From assembly GCA_905250025.1 (NCBI GenBank), contig CAJNOJ010000080.1, forward strand, positions 62,001 to 126,000: DNA of 64,000 bases. The letters are read 5' to 3'. Shown piece by piece: positions 34,211 to 47,892 of the stretch; position 1 is the stretch's first letter; the number at the start of each line of letters is the position of its first letter. This DNA comes from Adineta ricciae (lineage: Eukaryota; Rotifera; Eurotatoria; Adinetida; Adinetidae). A program made the position numbers and the translations under genes. The notes below the pieces were generated by a model. The model saw nothing but the letters and a program-made list of their open reading frames with translations, was not told where the DNA came from and did not search any database.

Positions 34211-35961
34211 TCAAAATTCAACATGTTTATCACTTCGTTTGAGCGGAACTCCGAGTTTTTTCGTAATGAGCATAGCAACATTGCGAGCGCTGATCGCTTC
34301 GATTTCCATACACGACGCACTCCATTCCATTGCATTGACATAGAATGTGTTCGAATTGATCTCAATCGGCGGAACTTTCTGTGGATAATCATATTTCGGA
34401 TAAGCTAACCAAGGTATATCTTCGAGTAACTGGAATTTGTCATCATCTTCGAATATGCGTTTGTAATCGGTAGTTGAAAGTTTTTCGGGCGAAAAGACTT
34501 TGTAAACGGTTTTCTGCAATTTTCCTTTAGCATCGTTGACAGTTTGTAGTTGAGAAACAGATCGATATGGTAACGATGGATTCGTATAGAAAATTGCATT
34601 TAATCGTTGACACTCACGCGTAGTTAAATTATATATTTGACAATTGAGCTTGCCGGAGAGGAAACTTGCGTGTGTCAATTGCATGCGATAATCATATTGA
34701 TTGAATAGGTCAGTTGTTTGTATGACAAAATCGTTCCTGTTGTCGCGGTGAAGTGGAAAAGCAACAATGACATAATCATAGTCAACAGCGTGAACAAGTT
34801 CACTATTAGCTGGTTGATACGAAAGACGAACATTGCCACCTTGATCATCGGCGTCCTTACGATGAACTTCTGCAATACTTTTTACACGACCATTTACATA
34901 CTGAACGTCAGATTGTTTCAAAAGACGATCAAGTAATTGTTTCGGAACAAGATAATTACCACCTTTGACATGCCATAACGTTGAGCCAGCAGCCATTAGA
35001 GAAACAAGACCTAGGAGAAGAGCAGACTTGGCATCGATCAGAATAGGAAAACGTGTTTACCTGGAAAAGCATTCATTGAGTCGACTGATTGATCGTAGTT
35101 AACAAGCGCCGCCATTTGAGCAAGTTCGTCGATGAATAGCTTTCCAAAGCCTTTTTCATTTAGATATTTTCGAAATGACGTTTGTGTCGACTTGGAAAAA
35201 TCTTGATCAAGCATTTGTAAAAATTCATCAACAGTTTGAAATGTTCGTCCATTATCCTGATAGTCATATATACTGAAAGAAGGAGCACAAATACTCGACA
35301 TCACTTTTAGTATTGCAGAAGTGAAAAGATTTTACCGAACAAAATTTGTGAGTTTATTTCCAAGCCAGAACTTCAAACGCACGGCGTCAAAACCGTAACG
35401 CCATAAGATAAGAAATATATCGGGAATGAAACGAGACAACGTGGAAAATAATGTGTGCGAGCCATCGTTCGTTGTTAAATACGACATCGAACTTGGAACA
35501 TTCAATCGCTTTAAACCTAAACAAGAACTTGCTTCTGGAGATAAAAATAACAATTATTAACTTACCCAACTCATCAGTAAATCGTTTCATGTACAAATTT
35601 TTATCATGTATAATCGATCCACCAGCTTCATATTCATTTCCATCAATATTCACCGTTTTCAATCTACCTCCAGCCTACAAAGCAATGTACACGCAATTCT
35701 AACAATAAATATTTCACATACTTGACCGGATTCATAGATTGTAATTGCAACAGAATCATTCAGATAATGTTTCAACCAATAGCCTGCAGATGTACCTCCA
35801 ATACCTGCTCCAATGATTGCTAAATCATAAAACACACACAAAATTCGATTGATCCGCTTCATATCACACTCACCAACATGTGTTTTAGGCTTCTCATCCT
35901 GTTCGCAACGAACACTGACACAAGCGATCAACAAAACCACATATCCGAACTGTACTATCAT
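34211..35961 (-). CDS. PCYOX1: Prenylcysteine oxidase
   Basis: Six exons: 35874..35961, 35722..35819, 35566..35674, 35336..35534, 35061..35272, 34211..35010; 501 aa (human 505). It is a FAD-dependent lysosomal or secreted enzyme that releases cysteine and an aldehyde from prenylcysteines, the end products of prenylated protein breakdown. There is a signal peptide ([15 protein letters not shown]), the FAD-binding Rossmann motif [13 protein letters not shown], then [57 protein letters not shown] and, near the end, WLAYPKY and [19 protein letters not shown]. All are diagnostic of the family. Introns are 47-61 bp, except one that is only slightly shorter. Identity is secure. Confidence 0.95.
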
Positions 35962-36290
35962 CTTAAATCTGCAAGATGCATTGATATTTAACATCACACA
36001 TAGAGACAAAGAGAAATCTATTTCTTGAAAGTAATTTCGTTTTCTTTCTTTTCAAATATATATAGTGGTAAAATAACGGACGAATACAGACGAGAAAAAA
36101 GGTAGAGGACAAAGTCGAATATATCTACAGATAAAAATTTCAGATGAGAAAACAAATCAACAGAGAAACAATGTAAGGAATATGATCATTCGTCGTGAGA
36201 GTAAGAGCAAAAATAAGAAAAAGAAGAACGAAAACAAGAAAGTAGGTTTTTTTTTACAATAATTAATGCTGAACCACAAAAGAAGAATGG
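35962..36290. other. Spacer, PCYOX1 5' end to TULP4 3' end
   Basis: 329 bp, A-rich on the plus strand; promoter of PCYOX1 and 3' UTR of TULP4. Nothing else seen. Confidence 0.5.
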
Positions 36291-39200
36291 TTATTTTAGC
36301 CGTTGAGTAATGTTCGCAAGGGCAACAGCAAATGCTTGCAGTGGAGAAAAGGGCCATTCGAAATCGAGTGTATAACAATTATTTTCAATCCGACCGAATT
36401 GAATAACCTAGAAGGAAGAATACGATGGAAATGAATATCAATCGTTGAAAAACGGACCTGTTTTCCCTTAAATTCAATTTGAAAATTTTTCGCTGATTCG
36501 AGCGTTACACGTCCACCGAAATCTAACTGGTATACTTGGGATTGTTCATTCCATAAGCTAAGCAACAGAAGTCAAATAACAGATTTATTCGAAAAACGAA
36601 ACACTCACGGTGGTCGATTCTGCATGACATAAAATGATGAATCGTTAGGCTGGTCTGAACGATTGATTAGTTGATCTAGTTCAGGAGATGGAGATAATCG
36701 CGTTAAGGAATCGTTCGTTCCACTCGTACATGTCATCATACGATGTCGAGGACTTGAATATCTCTGGAGAAAATAATCGTTCGAGATGCATTTAAACGAA
36801 CGAAAGATAGAATTACCTTTCGAGAATCATTTCGACTAGATGTTCGCTTTTCTTTTGTTAGATTTTCTTCACAAGAATTTAAATGAACTATCTCTTCATC
36901 TGTGTGGACTTCTTCATTTTCATTGGAGATTTCTCTTTGTAAAGACGATGCAGATAAGTGTGAATTTGCTGCTGCCACCATTGCATCTGTTGTTTGCTGT
37001 GATTGTCGCGAAAGTTTCGTTGTTTGATTCAGTGTTGGATCACTTAGACTTAGCTTCTTTTGCTGATTACTATTAAATGGATATAGATTTCGATATGTTT
37101 CAGGTTCGAAACAGCTCTCTGGCACAGTCGAAATTATCGATGTGACAGGAGCGTTTGAAGCAAGTGGATTAGTGGCGCGATTCGTTTGATTTTCGCTACT
37201 ATCATAACCGGATGAATCGTCGATTAACAGTGTTGTGGTAGCACTCGCGGTGGATGCATCGACATTGTTTGCAATCGAAGGAACAAGTATAGGTGGTGAC
37301 TGATGGCGAGAATATGCGGAATGATTCGTCATATTGTTGGACGATGTTCGTGAAAATTTCGGTGATAGAGGTTCTTTCACTTGTATACATGGAGGAGATA
37401 TAGGACGAATAAAGTTTGCTATGGAAGCAGCGGGAGATGTTGAACGGCTTAGATTAATGGGCGAAGTTGAAGACGAATTCGCCGCTGATGAATCGATGTT
37501 GATTGGTCGATTTCGATGGTTGATCATAGTCGTTGTGGTAATAGAAGTACGTTGTAGAAGATGATTGGAATTTGGAGATGCTTGCGTAGAGATTTTCGGT
37601 TGAGTGGAATATTTTGTTTCATGTAAAGACGATGAACGTGGATGTGGCGATGATGATGGTAAAGATGAACGAACATTTTGTAGTTGAGGAGACATAGGTG
37701 CAATGGGGATGTTGCCAGCAATGTTTAGTTTCGACGACGAAAGAGCTGAGAGAACGGAAAAGACGGATTTCATAAGAAAATTCACCTCGAATAGTTCACT
37801 TACCGATCATCGTTTCATCATCTTCTTCTTCATGGATCTTACTACGTATTTGCTGTTTGGTCTTTCGAATCATCGGCTTTAGAAGTTTGTCTTTTTTGCT
37901 CTTTTTATAGGAGAGCACTGGTTTGCGTAGATTGTAGTTATTTGCAACAGTCACCGTCATTTGTCGAGGTTGTAAATGTAAAAACGATGTTTTATACGTA
38001 ACACTACCAAGAATTTCTGGTAGAAATGGTGAATTTCCATAGAATTTAAATCTCGTTCCCCATATATTCGCTGCTATTGTACACAACTTGTTATTCTAAA
38101 ATAAATTTCCGTTACAGATCAGTGATTGTCCTAATTAAGCTAAAGCACTAAATCATGTGCTTAGTGTGATTAAGTAAAAAATTCTGAATAACGGAAATGA
38201 TTGGTAGATTAATTATCTATACGTTTAACCTTGAAAATGTGTTTCCTTGAGTCCGAAAGATAATATCAATCCGAAATCGATCTTAACTACACATGTATCG
38301 TTGGATACATCAGACATTTTCTGTCTACTTTGACAACGATGATTGATACTAACAACATACTTTTATAACGAAGTGTTTTCTCGTCTCTTCCCATAAGAAA
38401 ATCACCATTCAACTAATCCATTCACGAAACAGTCACTCACTACGTCATTCTGATTCAATTAGTCGACGGCCTTCTTTCTTTATCTATATCACAGAAAGTT
38501 ACAAAATGACAAATCTGCTTCATTTACCATATGCTATAGATAATCCATCTGTCCTCTTAGACTCTCGAACATGAACCAAGTACCTTTCAGAGAAGGTTAA
38601 TGCTGTCAAACGATGGTTACAAGTTTTCAACGATAGTCTTTTGTCCGAAACGTGCCTTGTTTGACTGACGTGTGATAAGCTCTTCTTAGGAATTCTCGTG
38701 TTACTTACGTGTTTATGTTTGACAACTTTGGATTTCTTTCTCGAGCGTTTTTCTTGAAGATTAGTTTGTTTGTCATCGTCGTCGTCGTCATCATCATCAT
38801 CATCTTCTAAATCGGAATCATTTTCTGAACTGCATCCAGAACTTGATTTATTTGTTAACAAATCATCTCCCGTTTGATTGATGCCATTTTCCACAGCGTA
38901 AATCGAATTTCGATTCGGAATCAAACTCGAACGATTGGTATTCAGCAATTTCGTTGATTGTTGAACAGAATTCATCTTGTGGAACGTACTTGAACGTGAT
39001 TTCAACGATGAAAAATGTTTCTTCTGTGAACGTATCTTTGATGAAGACGACAACGAGACTTGATTAGATTTCATTTGAGGATCGAATATGATGAAATCGG
39101 GACAAATCTTCGAGACACGTTTAGCAGTTAACAATGGAATAAGTCCACCAAGATATTCTAGATACAAAACATAAGTTGCTCCTGATAGATTAGGTGTTGT

Positions 39201-41301
39201 TGGCATTGACGATGAATTTTCCGTTTCATTATCGACACGTTTCATTGTGCATTGTAGGCGCAGATGTGATTTCAATGGATTACAAACGAACGAACGCAGA
39301 AATCTTTGGTCCGGTAAAAATCCTTTGATTATCGAACGAAAGGAATTCTGAAGGTTATGCTTCAGATTATTTGGCAGATATAGTTTATCGAGATTTTGTA
39401 AGCTATTATGTAATAAACATTCTTTGATTTTCATCTGACATAATGTTAACATGGACGGGAGAGATTTATGAGTTATCCAGATTGTATAAACATATGAACC
39501 ACATGCAGCAAAGATAATATCTAAATTGAATTAATGGATCGATTTTATTCGATTGACAAGCTCGTCTTACCATTGCCATGCGCCCAGCATAGAGCTGATA
39601 ATGGTTGCGTCTACGAAAAAGAATAAACAAATTTGAGCTACTTAGTTATGAACAAAAGTTCTTGTGACAACTGTATGACACACATCAGATCATGACTGGT
39701 GTCTTTGATAAGTTCGGAGAACAAGTCGAAGATTGTAGTTTTGTATTAACAATCAGAGTATTACTCCTACATAGACACCGACAAAAAAGAAATCAATCCA
39801 GAGTAATCGAAATTCATTCGATGAACAGATCTTTCTATAGGGAATAATAATGGGATAAAATATGCCAGAAGTGACATTCAATAATCGTAATTTCAACATC
39901 AATTTGATCGTTAACATGCATGAGAACAGGGAATTGTCCAATTATTCAGTTCGATCTATCTGTCATAATTAGGCGAAAACAAATTTCTATTCTTTTCTAA
40001 GTTTGGTTATTGTGACCTATTCGTCTTTACTGAGAGGTGGATGAATGAGATAAATTCTATTAGTGAATACAAACCAGTTGTGGAATATGGACACGATGCA
40101 GAAATTCTCCACGACGAGAATAAAAGATAATCTGATTGATATAAGTCGAATCATTGACGCGTTTATGGCCGCCAACCGCGAGAATTTCACCAGGTGATGA
40201 CCAATCGATTTTGGTATCTAAATCCGAATGTAAACATATTCGTCCTTGCTTCATAAATCATCTACTTTGTAGTTCTGTATCAACAGATATTGGTGATGGA
40301 TCTTGGTAATTATTCAGAAAAAGAACATGACCATTTGCGAGGCTACAAGCAAGTACATAATCATCATTTACAAATTTTCTTGCATCTAAAACGAAGTTCG
40401 TCGGAGTCATGTTTATTTTGTTGTTATTGAAAAGAAATATTTACTGCTATCAGGTGCTGCGGGATAGAACTTATTGCATGAGTAAACTAATTGTGTTATT
40501 GATTGTGTTGATAATGAAAATCCTTCAGTTGTATTTCCATGATGATCCATTAAGATTAAATTTCCTGCTGTTGTTCCAAGAATAACACTAGAAAAACAAA
40601 TAAACACCATGGATAGAAAATCATCTTTTTTCCTTTTTTTTTGTCTGTTTATTGTCATACTGTGAAACATCAGGCATCCATGTAACAGCAGATATTTTCG
40701 CTTGTGGAGTATTGACAACTGTTGACCAATAACGTTGACCAGTTACTGAACCAACAAGAACGAAACCGTCTTCATAACAAATCACAGTCATACGTCCATC
40801 ATGTGACCACGCCATGTCAATAACCGGATGACTACGGTCATTAATTAGTTCTAATGACCAACGATTATCATGTTTGACCCAAACAAATATTACACCTTTT
40901 TCATCGACTGTTGCCAGCTTTTGAAAAGGAACATTCCATGAAACTAGACATACTTCGGTACGATGTGCACGAAGATTAAAATTCGTTCGATCAGGTATAG
41001 TTAAATTGTCATCGGAACGTTTCGACGTATAAGTCACACTGACAATATTATTGGTATTGCCTGTTGCTAACCATCCATCACAGAGATTCATCGGTTGTTG
41101 AGACGATAGAGTTGATACTGAACGATTGGCATCGTCATCAACATTGTGAATATTATTTGTGGCAATCGTATTGGGATCCTCATTTTCATCATTGGTTACA
41201 TTTGATGTCGAAGGTGGTGTGGACACATAGCTCATCCATGATAACGATTGAATAATCGAATCTGTTCGTGGTACGCTCGAGAGTTCAACATAGGCATACA
41301 T
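36291..41301 (-). CDS. TULP4: Tubby-like protein 4 (WD40, SOCS box, tubby domain)
   Basis: Eleven exons: 40661..41301, 40445..40587, 40266..40385, 40075..40217, 39571..39610, 38709..39520, 37804..38095, 36817..37745, 36609..36763, 36458..36557, 36291..36407; 1,163 aa, all in phase. TULP4 is thought to be a substrate receptor for a cullin E3 ligase. N-terminal WD40 repeats begin MYAYVELSSV and include GWLATGN, LATVDEKGVIFVW, MAWSHDGRM, DGFVLVGSVTGQR, GNLILMDHHGN and LSALCWAHGN. A SOCS-box-like helix pair (NLQNSFRSIIKGFLPD) follows. The tubby domain is split: CTMKRVDN and YVLYLEYLGGLIPLL, then NIWGTRFKFYG and FLHLQPRQMTV, then WNEQSQVYQLDFGGRV, SAKNFQIEFKGKQV and FAVALANITQRLK at the end. A long S/T/N-rich insert and a run of aspartates (plus strand 38777..38814) interrupt it. 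Introns 38096..38708 and 39611..40074 are unusually long. Confidence 0.95.
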
Positions 41302-42425
41302 CTTGCTCGCCTAGGACATTTTTCAAATGAGCAAAAACTAATAAATAGTACAATGAGAGATCGAATACGAAAGAGAAACAAAATCTAAAACAAAAAGAAA
41401 ATAACAAATCACATAGGCAACCTTTTTTCTAGTTGTAGTTATCGTTAAAATATCCTATTGCTTCGTACGTTGACTAATCCAAATGTCAAGGATGTTATTG
41501 TAAAGGGTTTGCATACCAATCAAGCGACATATCTATTCAAGTCAAAAACGTCTCACACCTTTTCCTTTCGCTTTTTTCACTATTTGTCGTGTAAAGATTC
41601 GCAGAACGATTAGAAACACAAAGACTGAGTACGACAACATCAAAATGATAATACAGGAACAGCGTTAATGCCTCCGGCGACATTGGGCCTACTTGTTTAT
41701 CCAAAGGATTTTGATGCATGCTTGCAACCTTGTTCTTTTTTTTCTGTCTATCGCGTCTGTAGCCTTCAGAAAACTATTGCAAGGAAAGAAATGGGAAAGA
41801 AAAATGACGAAAGAACGAGAGTAACGTACTTGTTAAGAGGAACAGGAAGGAAAAATTCCTCGACTCTCCTGAATACAGATTGTAGAGATTATATTCACTG
41901 ATCGTTACAGTTCGATGTCCTAGTGTGTTAACTTAAACATTAATCGACTAGGACGTAAGAGATAGATATTTATCTTCATTGCTAAAAGTTGGTTTCGCCA
42001 GCGTTGATTTGATAAAACTTTTGCTTCTTGTTCACTTCAAGAAGGACAAAGTAAAGACATTAGAAAACGTTTACCTATATGTTTCGAAAAATGTACGTAG
42101 GGCGGGTAAACGAAAACGACACGAAAAGAAAAATTCAGTTCTACATAATCGTTGAAAGAAAATAAACATCATCAAAAAAAAGGACAAGAAGAGGAAAAAA
42201 ATGTACGATGATGAAAAAAAAAGAAGAAACATCATTCATTTTATTCATAGATATTGGACAGAGAAGAACGAATCAATGTGATAGTGAACTCAAGCGTCAT
42301 CTACCGAATGAAATGATGAGAAAAGGGTTAAACGCATGGAGAAGGATGTTCTCATGGTTGTTTGATTTTGGTTCGAAAGAAGCAGTTCACTTGATTTGTA
42401 ATTCCGTCGGATCGTACTGATAATC
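41302..42425. other. Divergent intergenic region, TULP4 / IQCK
   Basis: 1.1 kb between two start codons, presumably with both promoters. A/T-rich with poly-A stretches near 42170..42225. No gene seen. Confidence 0.45.
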
Positions 42426-43283
42426 ATGCCTGTTATAATCGCAAGTAAAGGAACCAGTTTATGGGAGGATATATGTGCTGAGTATGCAGCCAAACGTGCT
42501 CAAGTCATAGCGAATGCACCACCAGGTTCATTTCTCTATGCGGAAAAGAAACATTCTGATACTAATGGATCGAAGAAATCTTCGTACGATAAGCAAATCT
42601 ATGATCCAGCAAAACACACGCCTGTCTTTTGCAATCAGTCTTACGTTGCTGCTCCTATCGATGACATCACACAGATTCAAATCGATACACGTATATCTCA
42701 TCCAGCTTGTATTACTTATGCTCTATCGCCAGTGGATGAATTTCAACGAGAATTAGCAGCGCAAACAGCGAGTCAACGTCCGAAAACGCCAATGAAAAAA
42801 AGTCCGAAAGAAATACCAACGATCGAATATTTAGAAAACTATGTTTATCCGATTTTATTGAAAGGTATTGAACAATTGTTAATCGAAGCCGAAAAACGCA
42901 AATGTTTAGAACGAAAACGCAGTGCTTTCAATGCATTGGATTACCTAACACGATATTTATATTACAACAATCCCGAACGAAGCGAAGTCACTGACGCGCA
43001 AACCCGTGAATTATCGTTTAAAGACAGATCTCTTGAAGATATTCCTTTTGTTCGTACACATTTTGAAAAACACCCACGAGCGCCCTTACCAAAATCGCTT
43101 CTATGGGGTGAAGAAGAAGCTGCATTGAAAATTCAATCCTTCTATCGTGGTTATCGTATTCGTAAACAGCCGGAAATACAAGAATTACGTCAATGGCAGC
43201 GGGATTGGCGCGAATCTAATCGAAATATTCATGACGTTGTCGAAGATTTCTGGCGACAACGAACATCACCAGCACCTGTTTAA
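42426..43283 (+). CDS. IQCK: IQ domain-containing protein K
   Basis: A single open frame of 285 aa with no intron, unusual beside neighbours cut every ~100-150 bp. The protein has the IQCK core: YLENYVYPILLKGIEQLL, CLERKRSAFNALDYLTRYLY, then HPRAPLPKSLLWGEEEAAL, the IQ motif IQSFYRGYRIRKQPEIQELR and WQRDWRE. IQ motifs bind calmodulin or its relatives; IQCK is tied to cilia and flagella in animals, though its role is poorly known. The start at 42426 follows a stop in frame and begins MPVIIASKGTSLWEDICAEY, which matches the conserved N-terminal style. AATAAAA at about 43300..43306 may be the poly(A) signal. Confidence 0.88.
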   Translation: MPVIIASKGTSLWEDICAEYAAKRAQVIANAPPGSFLYAEKKHSDTNGSKKSSYDKQIYDPAKHTPVFCNQSYVAAPIDDITQIQIDTRISHPACITYALSPVDEFQRELAAQTASQRPKTPMKKSPKEIPTIEYLENYVYPILLKGIEQLLIEAEKRKCLERKRSAFNALDYLTRYLYYNNPERSEVTDAQTRELSFKDRSLEDIPFVRTHFEKHPRAPLPKSLLWGEEEAALKIQSFYRGYRIRKQPEIQELRQWQRDWRESNRNIHDVVEDFWRQRTSPAPV

Positions 43284-43696
43284 ATTCTTCTTTATTTTTC
43301 AATAAAAATGATCGTTATCTGCTCGATCACACGTGTTTCCTCTCTTGAGAATGGTAGAACTACTTTCAGAAATTAACACACCAGAAATTATATTTATATG
43401 TCATTTATTGAACTATCTAAAGCGAACATTTTCCCGAACGTTCAATTTCATTTTCGAATTATTTATATATATATATATAGATATTTCTAGCAAACTGTTC
43501 GTACAAAACCAAAAGACAGATCCAAGTACGACAATAGATAGAGAAAAAAACGAGATATGAAGAAAAAGAAAACTACTATGACAAACTGTTCTAGGAAATA
43601 TAGAAAAGTTCAATCCGACATAGAAAGTTCGAATTCGAAATAGATACACACTGAAACAAACGAAAGAAAAGGAATAACAGAACACACTATCTGACA
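43284..43696. other. Intergenic region, convergent 3' ends of IQCK and SPPL3
   Basis: 413 bp with a TA repeat (about 43464..43479). Presumed 3' UTRs; the SPPL3 3' UTR probably uses much of it. No gene seen. Confidence 0.5.
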
Positions 43697-45447
43697 TTAA
43701 ACATTTAGTAATTTGCACGATGAAGATGACATGTCGCCATTCTCAGCAAATGGATCCGACCACATTGAGTTCAGATCGCCCTAAACGACAAGACCAACTT
43801 ATTGAAATACTTTTCATTCACTTCAAATATTACTTTTAAATGGGCGATTAACAGCAATGGTATTAATGTAAATGGAACGAGAAACAAAAGTGCTGGTTGA
43901 GCACATTTAAATACTTCCGAAGAAATAGTCGCTGTCAATAAACCTTCAATCGATAAATTTCTTTGACTATTAAACGCAAAGTTTCCACAGGTTCTTACCT
44001 GCACAATAGCCGATTAACGAACACTGAAAATATGTTAAACGATTGATTAAAGACAACGGATCGTTATTGTACAAATTATTTGTTCGTTTTCGAGATTCGA
44101 ATCGTAAAACGAAACAAAGAACAAGTCCAGGCATGATTATATCTCCAAGACCCAACAATGAAAATCGGCCTTGTTGTTGCATACTAAAAATCGCGAACAT
44201 AATGAGTTGATTGTTTTTTTTTTATAAAAATCAAATATTCTTCTTCTTCTTTACCTGGGAAAAACAATTTTACCAGGCAGTGAAAGTCTTGGCGCTCGAT
44301 ATCGATTGAAATTGAATCGTCTTGCTATAGTTGCCAACTGAAAACAATCATCAAATTCTCTTCGAATTCTCTCACACGATATCAATTTCCTTACTGGATT
44401 TTCTGCTTCACGAGTTGCAACACGAACCATAACATTTGTTGTAAAGATATATTGAGAGAAATACACCCAAAAAACATCATAAATAACGAGACCAAGTAGT
44501 AATAACGCCGACACTTTCAAATTCGGCAAGCGAACCAAAGCGATAAACGATATGCATAACCCTGTTGCAATGACTGAAAAGAGATTCATGCAGATTATGT
44601 TCGTTGAACAGTCAATATTTACCATCCATGAATAACCAATGTCCGGTAACAATCCATACTAAGACAAGGGCAACGGATAGACTGAATGCAACAATTTCGG
44701 ACAATGTATACCGGCCGAAAATGCTGAAAGAAATCCTATATGTATTTATTAAATGAGAAAAAAGTGATCGATAAGATTTCTTTTTACTTAGTATTATCAG
44801 AGAATGGCCGAAGGATCATTTGACAGCAGGGTGTAAGAAGATAAGCAAAGCCCATTGTTGCTAAAACTAATTGAGACATAATCCTTGATAGAACTGATCC
44901 TCGAAGGAAGACATACTCGCTGTACAAATAATGAAGACTGTTTGAAGTGAATCAAAGAAGAAAAACATGATAATTAAGGATATCGATGCACCAAGAGGAA
45001 GTGCAATAGCGTGCACTGTTTCGATAACATGCGAATGTGGAACTGGAAAAGAAAGAAGAGATATGATTGAGTATGAGCTTTATTCTATTTATCTAACCTT
45101 GTTCATTGCTTTGCGATTCCGAGAGAAACTTGCTTGGTAGTAAAGAATCTTTCGATTTATCGAGATCTAACGCTCTAAAAAGATTGAAATTGATTTTCAA
45201 TCTATGTTAGAAACAAGAGAATATCTTACCGGTAACTTCCATAAATGATGAGAATAAGAGCAATTATAAATGTGGAAAGATGAGATGAATCAATGATGGC
45301 AAAAATACTATTTCTCCTAAAAACAAATTCGAAATACACTTTTCATAAATCACATCTGGAACAAAGTCATTACCAATGAACATTCTGTTCGTTGATTGGT
45401 TGAGTTTCCACTACATCCGAAATTGTTAGAAGAATATCAAACAGCAT
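43697..45447 (-). CDS. SPPL3: Signal peptide peptidase-like 3 (intramembrane aspartyl protease)
   Basis: Eleven exons, all in phase: 45374..45447, 45230..45316, 45098..45174, 44917..45042, 44788..44866, 44623..44723, 44395..44573, 44255..44337, 43999..44183, 43834..43943, 43697..43780; 394 aa (human 384). SPPL3 cuts type II Golgi glycosyltransferases within the membrane. Both catalytic motifs are intact: YD in [12 protein letters not shown] and GxGD in [11 protein letters not shown]. The PAL motif is present ([12 protein letters not shown]). Other clear blocks are [43 protein letters not shown] and [14 protein letters not shown]. Nine hydrophobic segments are consistent with the family. The start gives [14 protein letters not shown] before the first membrane helix. 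Confidence 0.95.
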
Positions 45448-47892
45448 GATGTGTTGTTCGATGACGAAAGGCCTCGATTGACGTTCAACCGATGATATAA
45501 GAGAAAGAGCAGACGGTCAATTTTGAGACGGCGACAATACTGCGTCACGGGTCATCGCTATTTTTATATCAATATTCTCTCCCGTCGATAATGATAATCA
45601 TAATATGATGTTTAATGTTTAAAACAACTAAAGAGAGAGAGAAAAAAAATAAACATAAATTATGTCGAAAAATATCCTGATGTAGCCTTGGATGAGATGA
45701 ATCATAGAAATGTAAATCACACAACATATCTGTCCTAATTTCAGCATTTGTCTGCCTGAATATAACGAGATCTATGTATAAAAAGCACGTATGCGACAAT
45801 TATGTAAGGACGAACATATGCAAAGAAAAAAGAGTCTTGGATAGAGTATGTCAACATTCAAACTTAACCGACAAAGACAGAAGAAAAAAAAAAGAAGAAT
45901 TTGTCTACGATGTATTACACAAAGGCAATAGTTATATATACATATATACGTAAAAAAGAAAGAAAAAAAAAGCGAAGGAAAGAATAAAAGGCTTTTTACA
46001 AAGTAATCTCATCAGGTGAACTTGTGAAGAAATGAGAAAAGAGTTGACCGACTCATTTAGGTTATTTAATATTTGAAAATAGAAATGCAGCTGTACTTCT
46101 TCGGTTTTTACTGATTTGATATCTAATCTATTGAAATCGTGGAATGAAAGAACATCGAAAAAAAGAGCAATGCTTTCTTTATGTAATATGCGAATAAATA
46201 AGTTGGGTGTGTCGTAGGAAATGATCACCAACATCGGTCAACATGGAAAAAATCTCATTGGCTCAGAGATTACCAATAGATTATTAGAGTACCTCGAATT
46301 TTTCTTTTTCTTTCAATTTCTTCTTGTAAAATTCAAATAGAACATTATCGATTCAATTTCTTTGCTTGGAAGTTTGTTTTCTATATACACTTTTCCGTGT
46401 TTAATCAGCTATTCAACAAGACGATACAATGTGCCAATCAGTCAATCATGTTCACTGAGTACGATTACAACAGAGTTCACATTGGACGAAAAAAGAAGGA
46501 GTCAGTATGGAGATATCGCAATTCCGATGTGTTTTTCTCCTCTTCGAAGACGTTTGTTGCCTGGTGGAAAAGGAAACATCATGCTAGTAGTACTCAGCTG
46601 AGTGAAACGTTGCCAGTCAGTTGATTTTTCAATTTGGAGAGAAATTGCTGACTAAATGAGAATGTGATAGTGTTTGTAGAAAATAATTTTTAAAATTATA
46701 ATTAGTATTTTGATTTGATTCGGAATTGTCGAGAGAATTTGAAAAATGATTTCATCATTCATCGATCTCAATTGTAATGTCTCGAGAAATTGTTCACCAA
46801 TATGGTAGAAAATCAGACGAAGGAAAAAAGAAGCTCTTCTTCCAGATACTCGATTCTCTCTCTAAAAAAAGAGCGAAAGATACTGGAATTTTCTTACAGC
46901 GAGACGACACAATTTCAAATTGTTTTATTTTCTATAAGAATATCACACGGAGTACGGTAGATATTGGCAACATTTAATGTAAAGTAGCACTAGATCGTGC
47001 AAATGGATACCATTGACTGTGTCTAATTCAAATAAAAACCGATGGTAGTCTTACACTTGAACTTTGATCAATTATGGAAGACTATTTCTAGACTGTATGA
47101 AACGAGATCGGCAATACCAGTGGAAAGAGTGTTACATAAAGCGACGATAACGAGTTTTCATTAGATGACTGAATCGCCGACAATAAATGATGATATTGAT
47201 TATGAGAAAGAGAAGAGTCTGATTGTTCAATGTTTTTGAAGTTTAAATAGAGTGAGAAAAGTACTCGTATCAATTATATCAAAGGACATACCGAAGTTCA
47301 TGAGCGAACAAACTACTACAAGTTCGATCTTTAATTAACTATCACATTGTCGTTGAAATCAGCGCAATAGTATCTAAATTTATTTATACATAGTCAATGA
47401 GTGCAAAGAATTATAAAGATTCTTTAAGTAATTTAATGCAAATAATCGACCTTGGCCATTGATTTCAAAATGTTTCGTTAGCCTTGGAAATATTTACATA
47501 ATTGAAAAACATTAGAAACATCAAAGTGAATGATCGAACAGTCAGTAAAACTTCTCCTGCAACCTTGTCTGAAAAATCTAAGCGAATAGCAATGATTAGA
47601 ACAAGTCAAATACAACACAAAATAACATCTGAAATATTGATCTGAACTAGAGATTTATTTTTTTATCATTTTCGACAACATATGTAACAGAAGTATGACA
47701 TAGACTTGAATGAGTTGTATAGTTGCATGATAGGGTGTCTGAATGCATAATATCTCGTTAAATATTTGCTCAATGTGAGAGTGGTCGTGATAGCGAATAG
47801 TTTTTTCTTTTCAGTCTTTACCTTGATTTTATTCTTTACTTCCTCGCTGACTTATTTCAAGCGACATAAATTCCTAGTGAGCTGCGAGAAAG
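45448..47892. other. Divergent intergenic region, SPPL3 / four-pass membrane protein
   Basis: 2.4 kb, AT-rich with poly-A and GA runs. Open frames of 60-100 codons occur on both strands (for example 45932..46234 minus, 46362..46601 plus) but have skewed composition and no family likeness. No RNA gene or inverted-repeat element recognised. Confidence 0.45.

Noticed and set aside
38096-38708. Extension of the TULP4 exon past 38709 to a stop at 38520
   Set aside because: A consensus GTAAGTAAC donor follows KHKH, and the tubby domain continues in phase at 38095. The extension would truncate the protein.
45932-46977. Open frames between SPPL3 and the four-pass protein gene
   Set aside because: No homology signal, and poly-F/K or random composition; no convincing splice partners.
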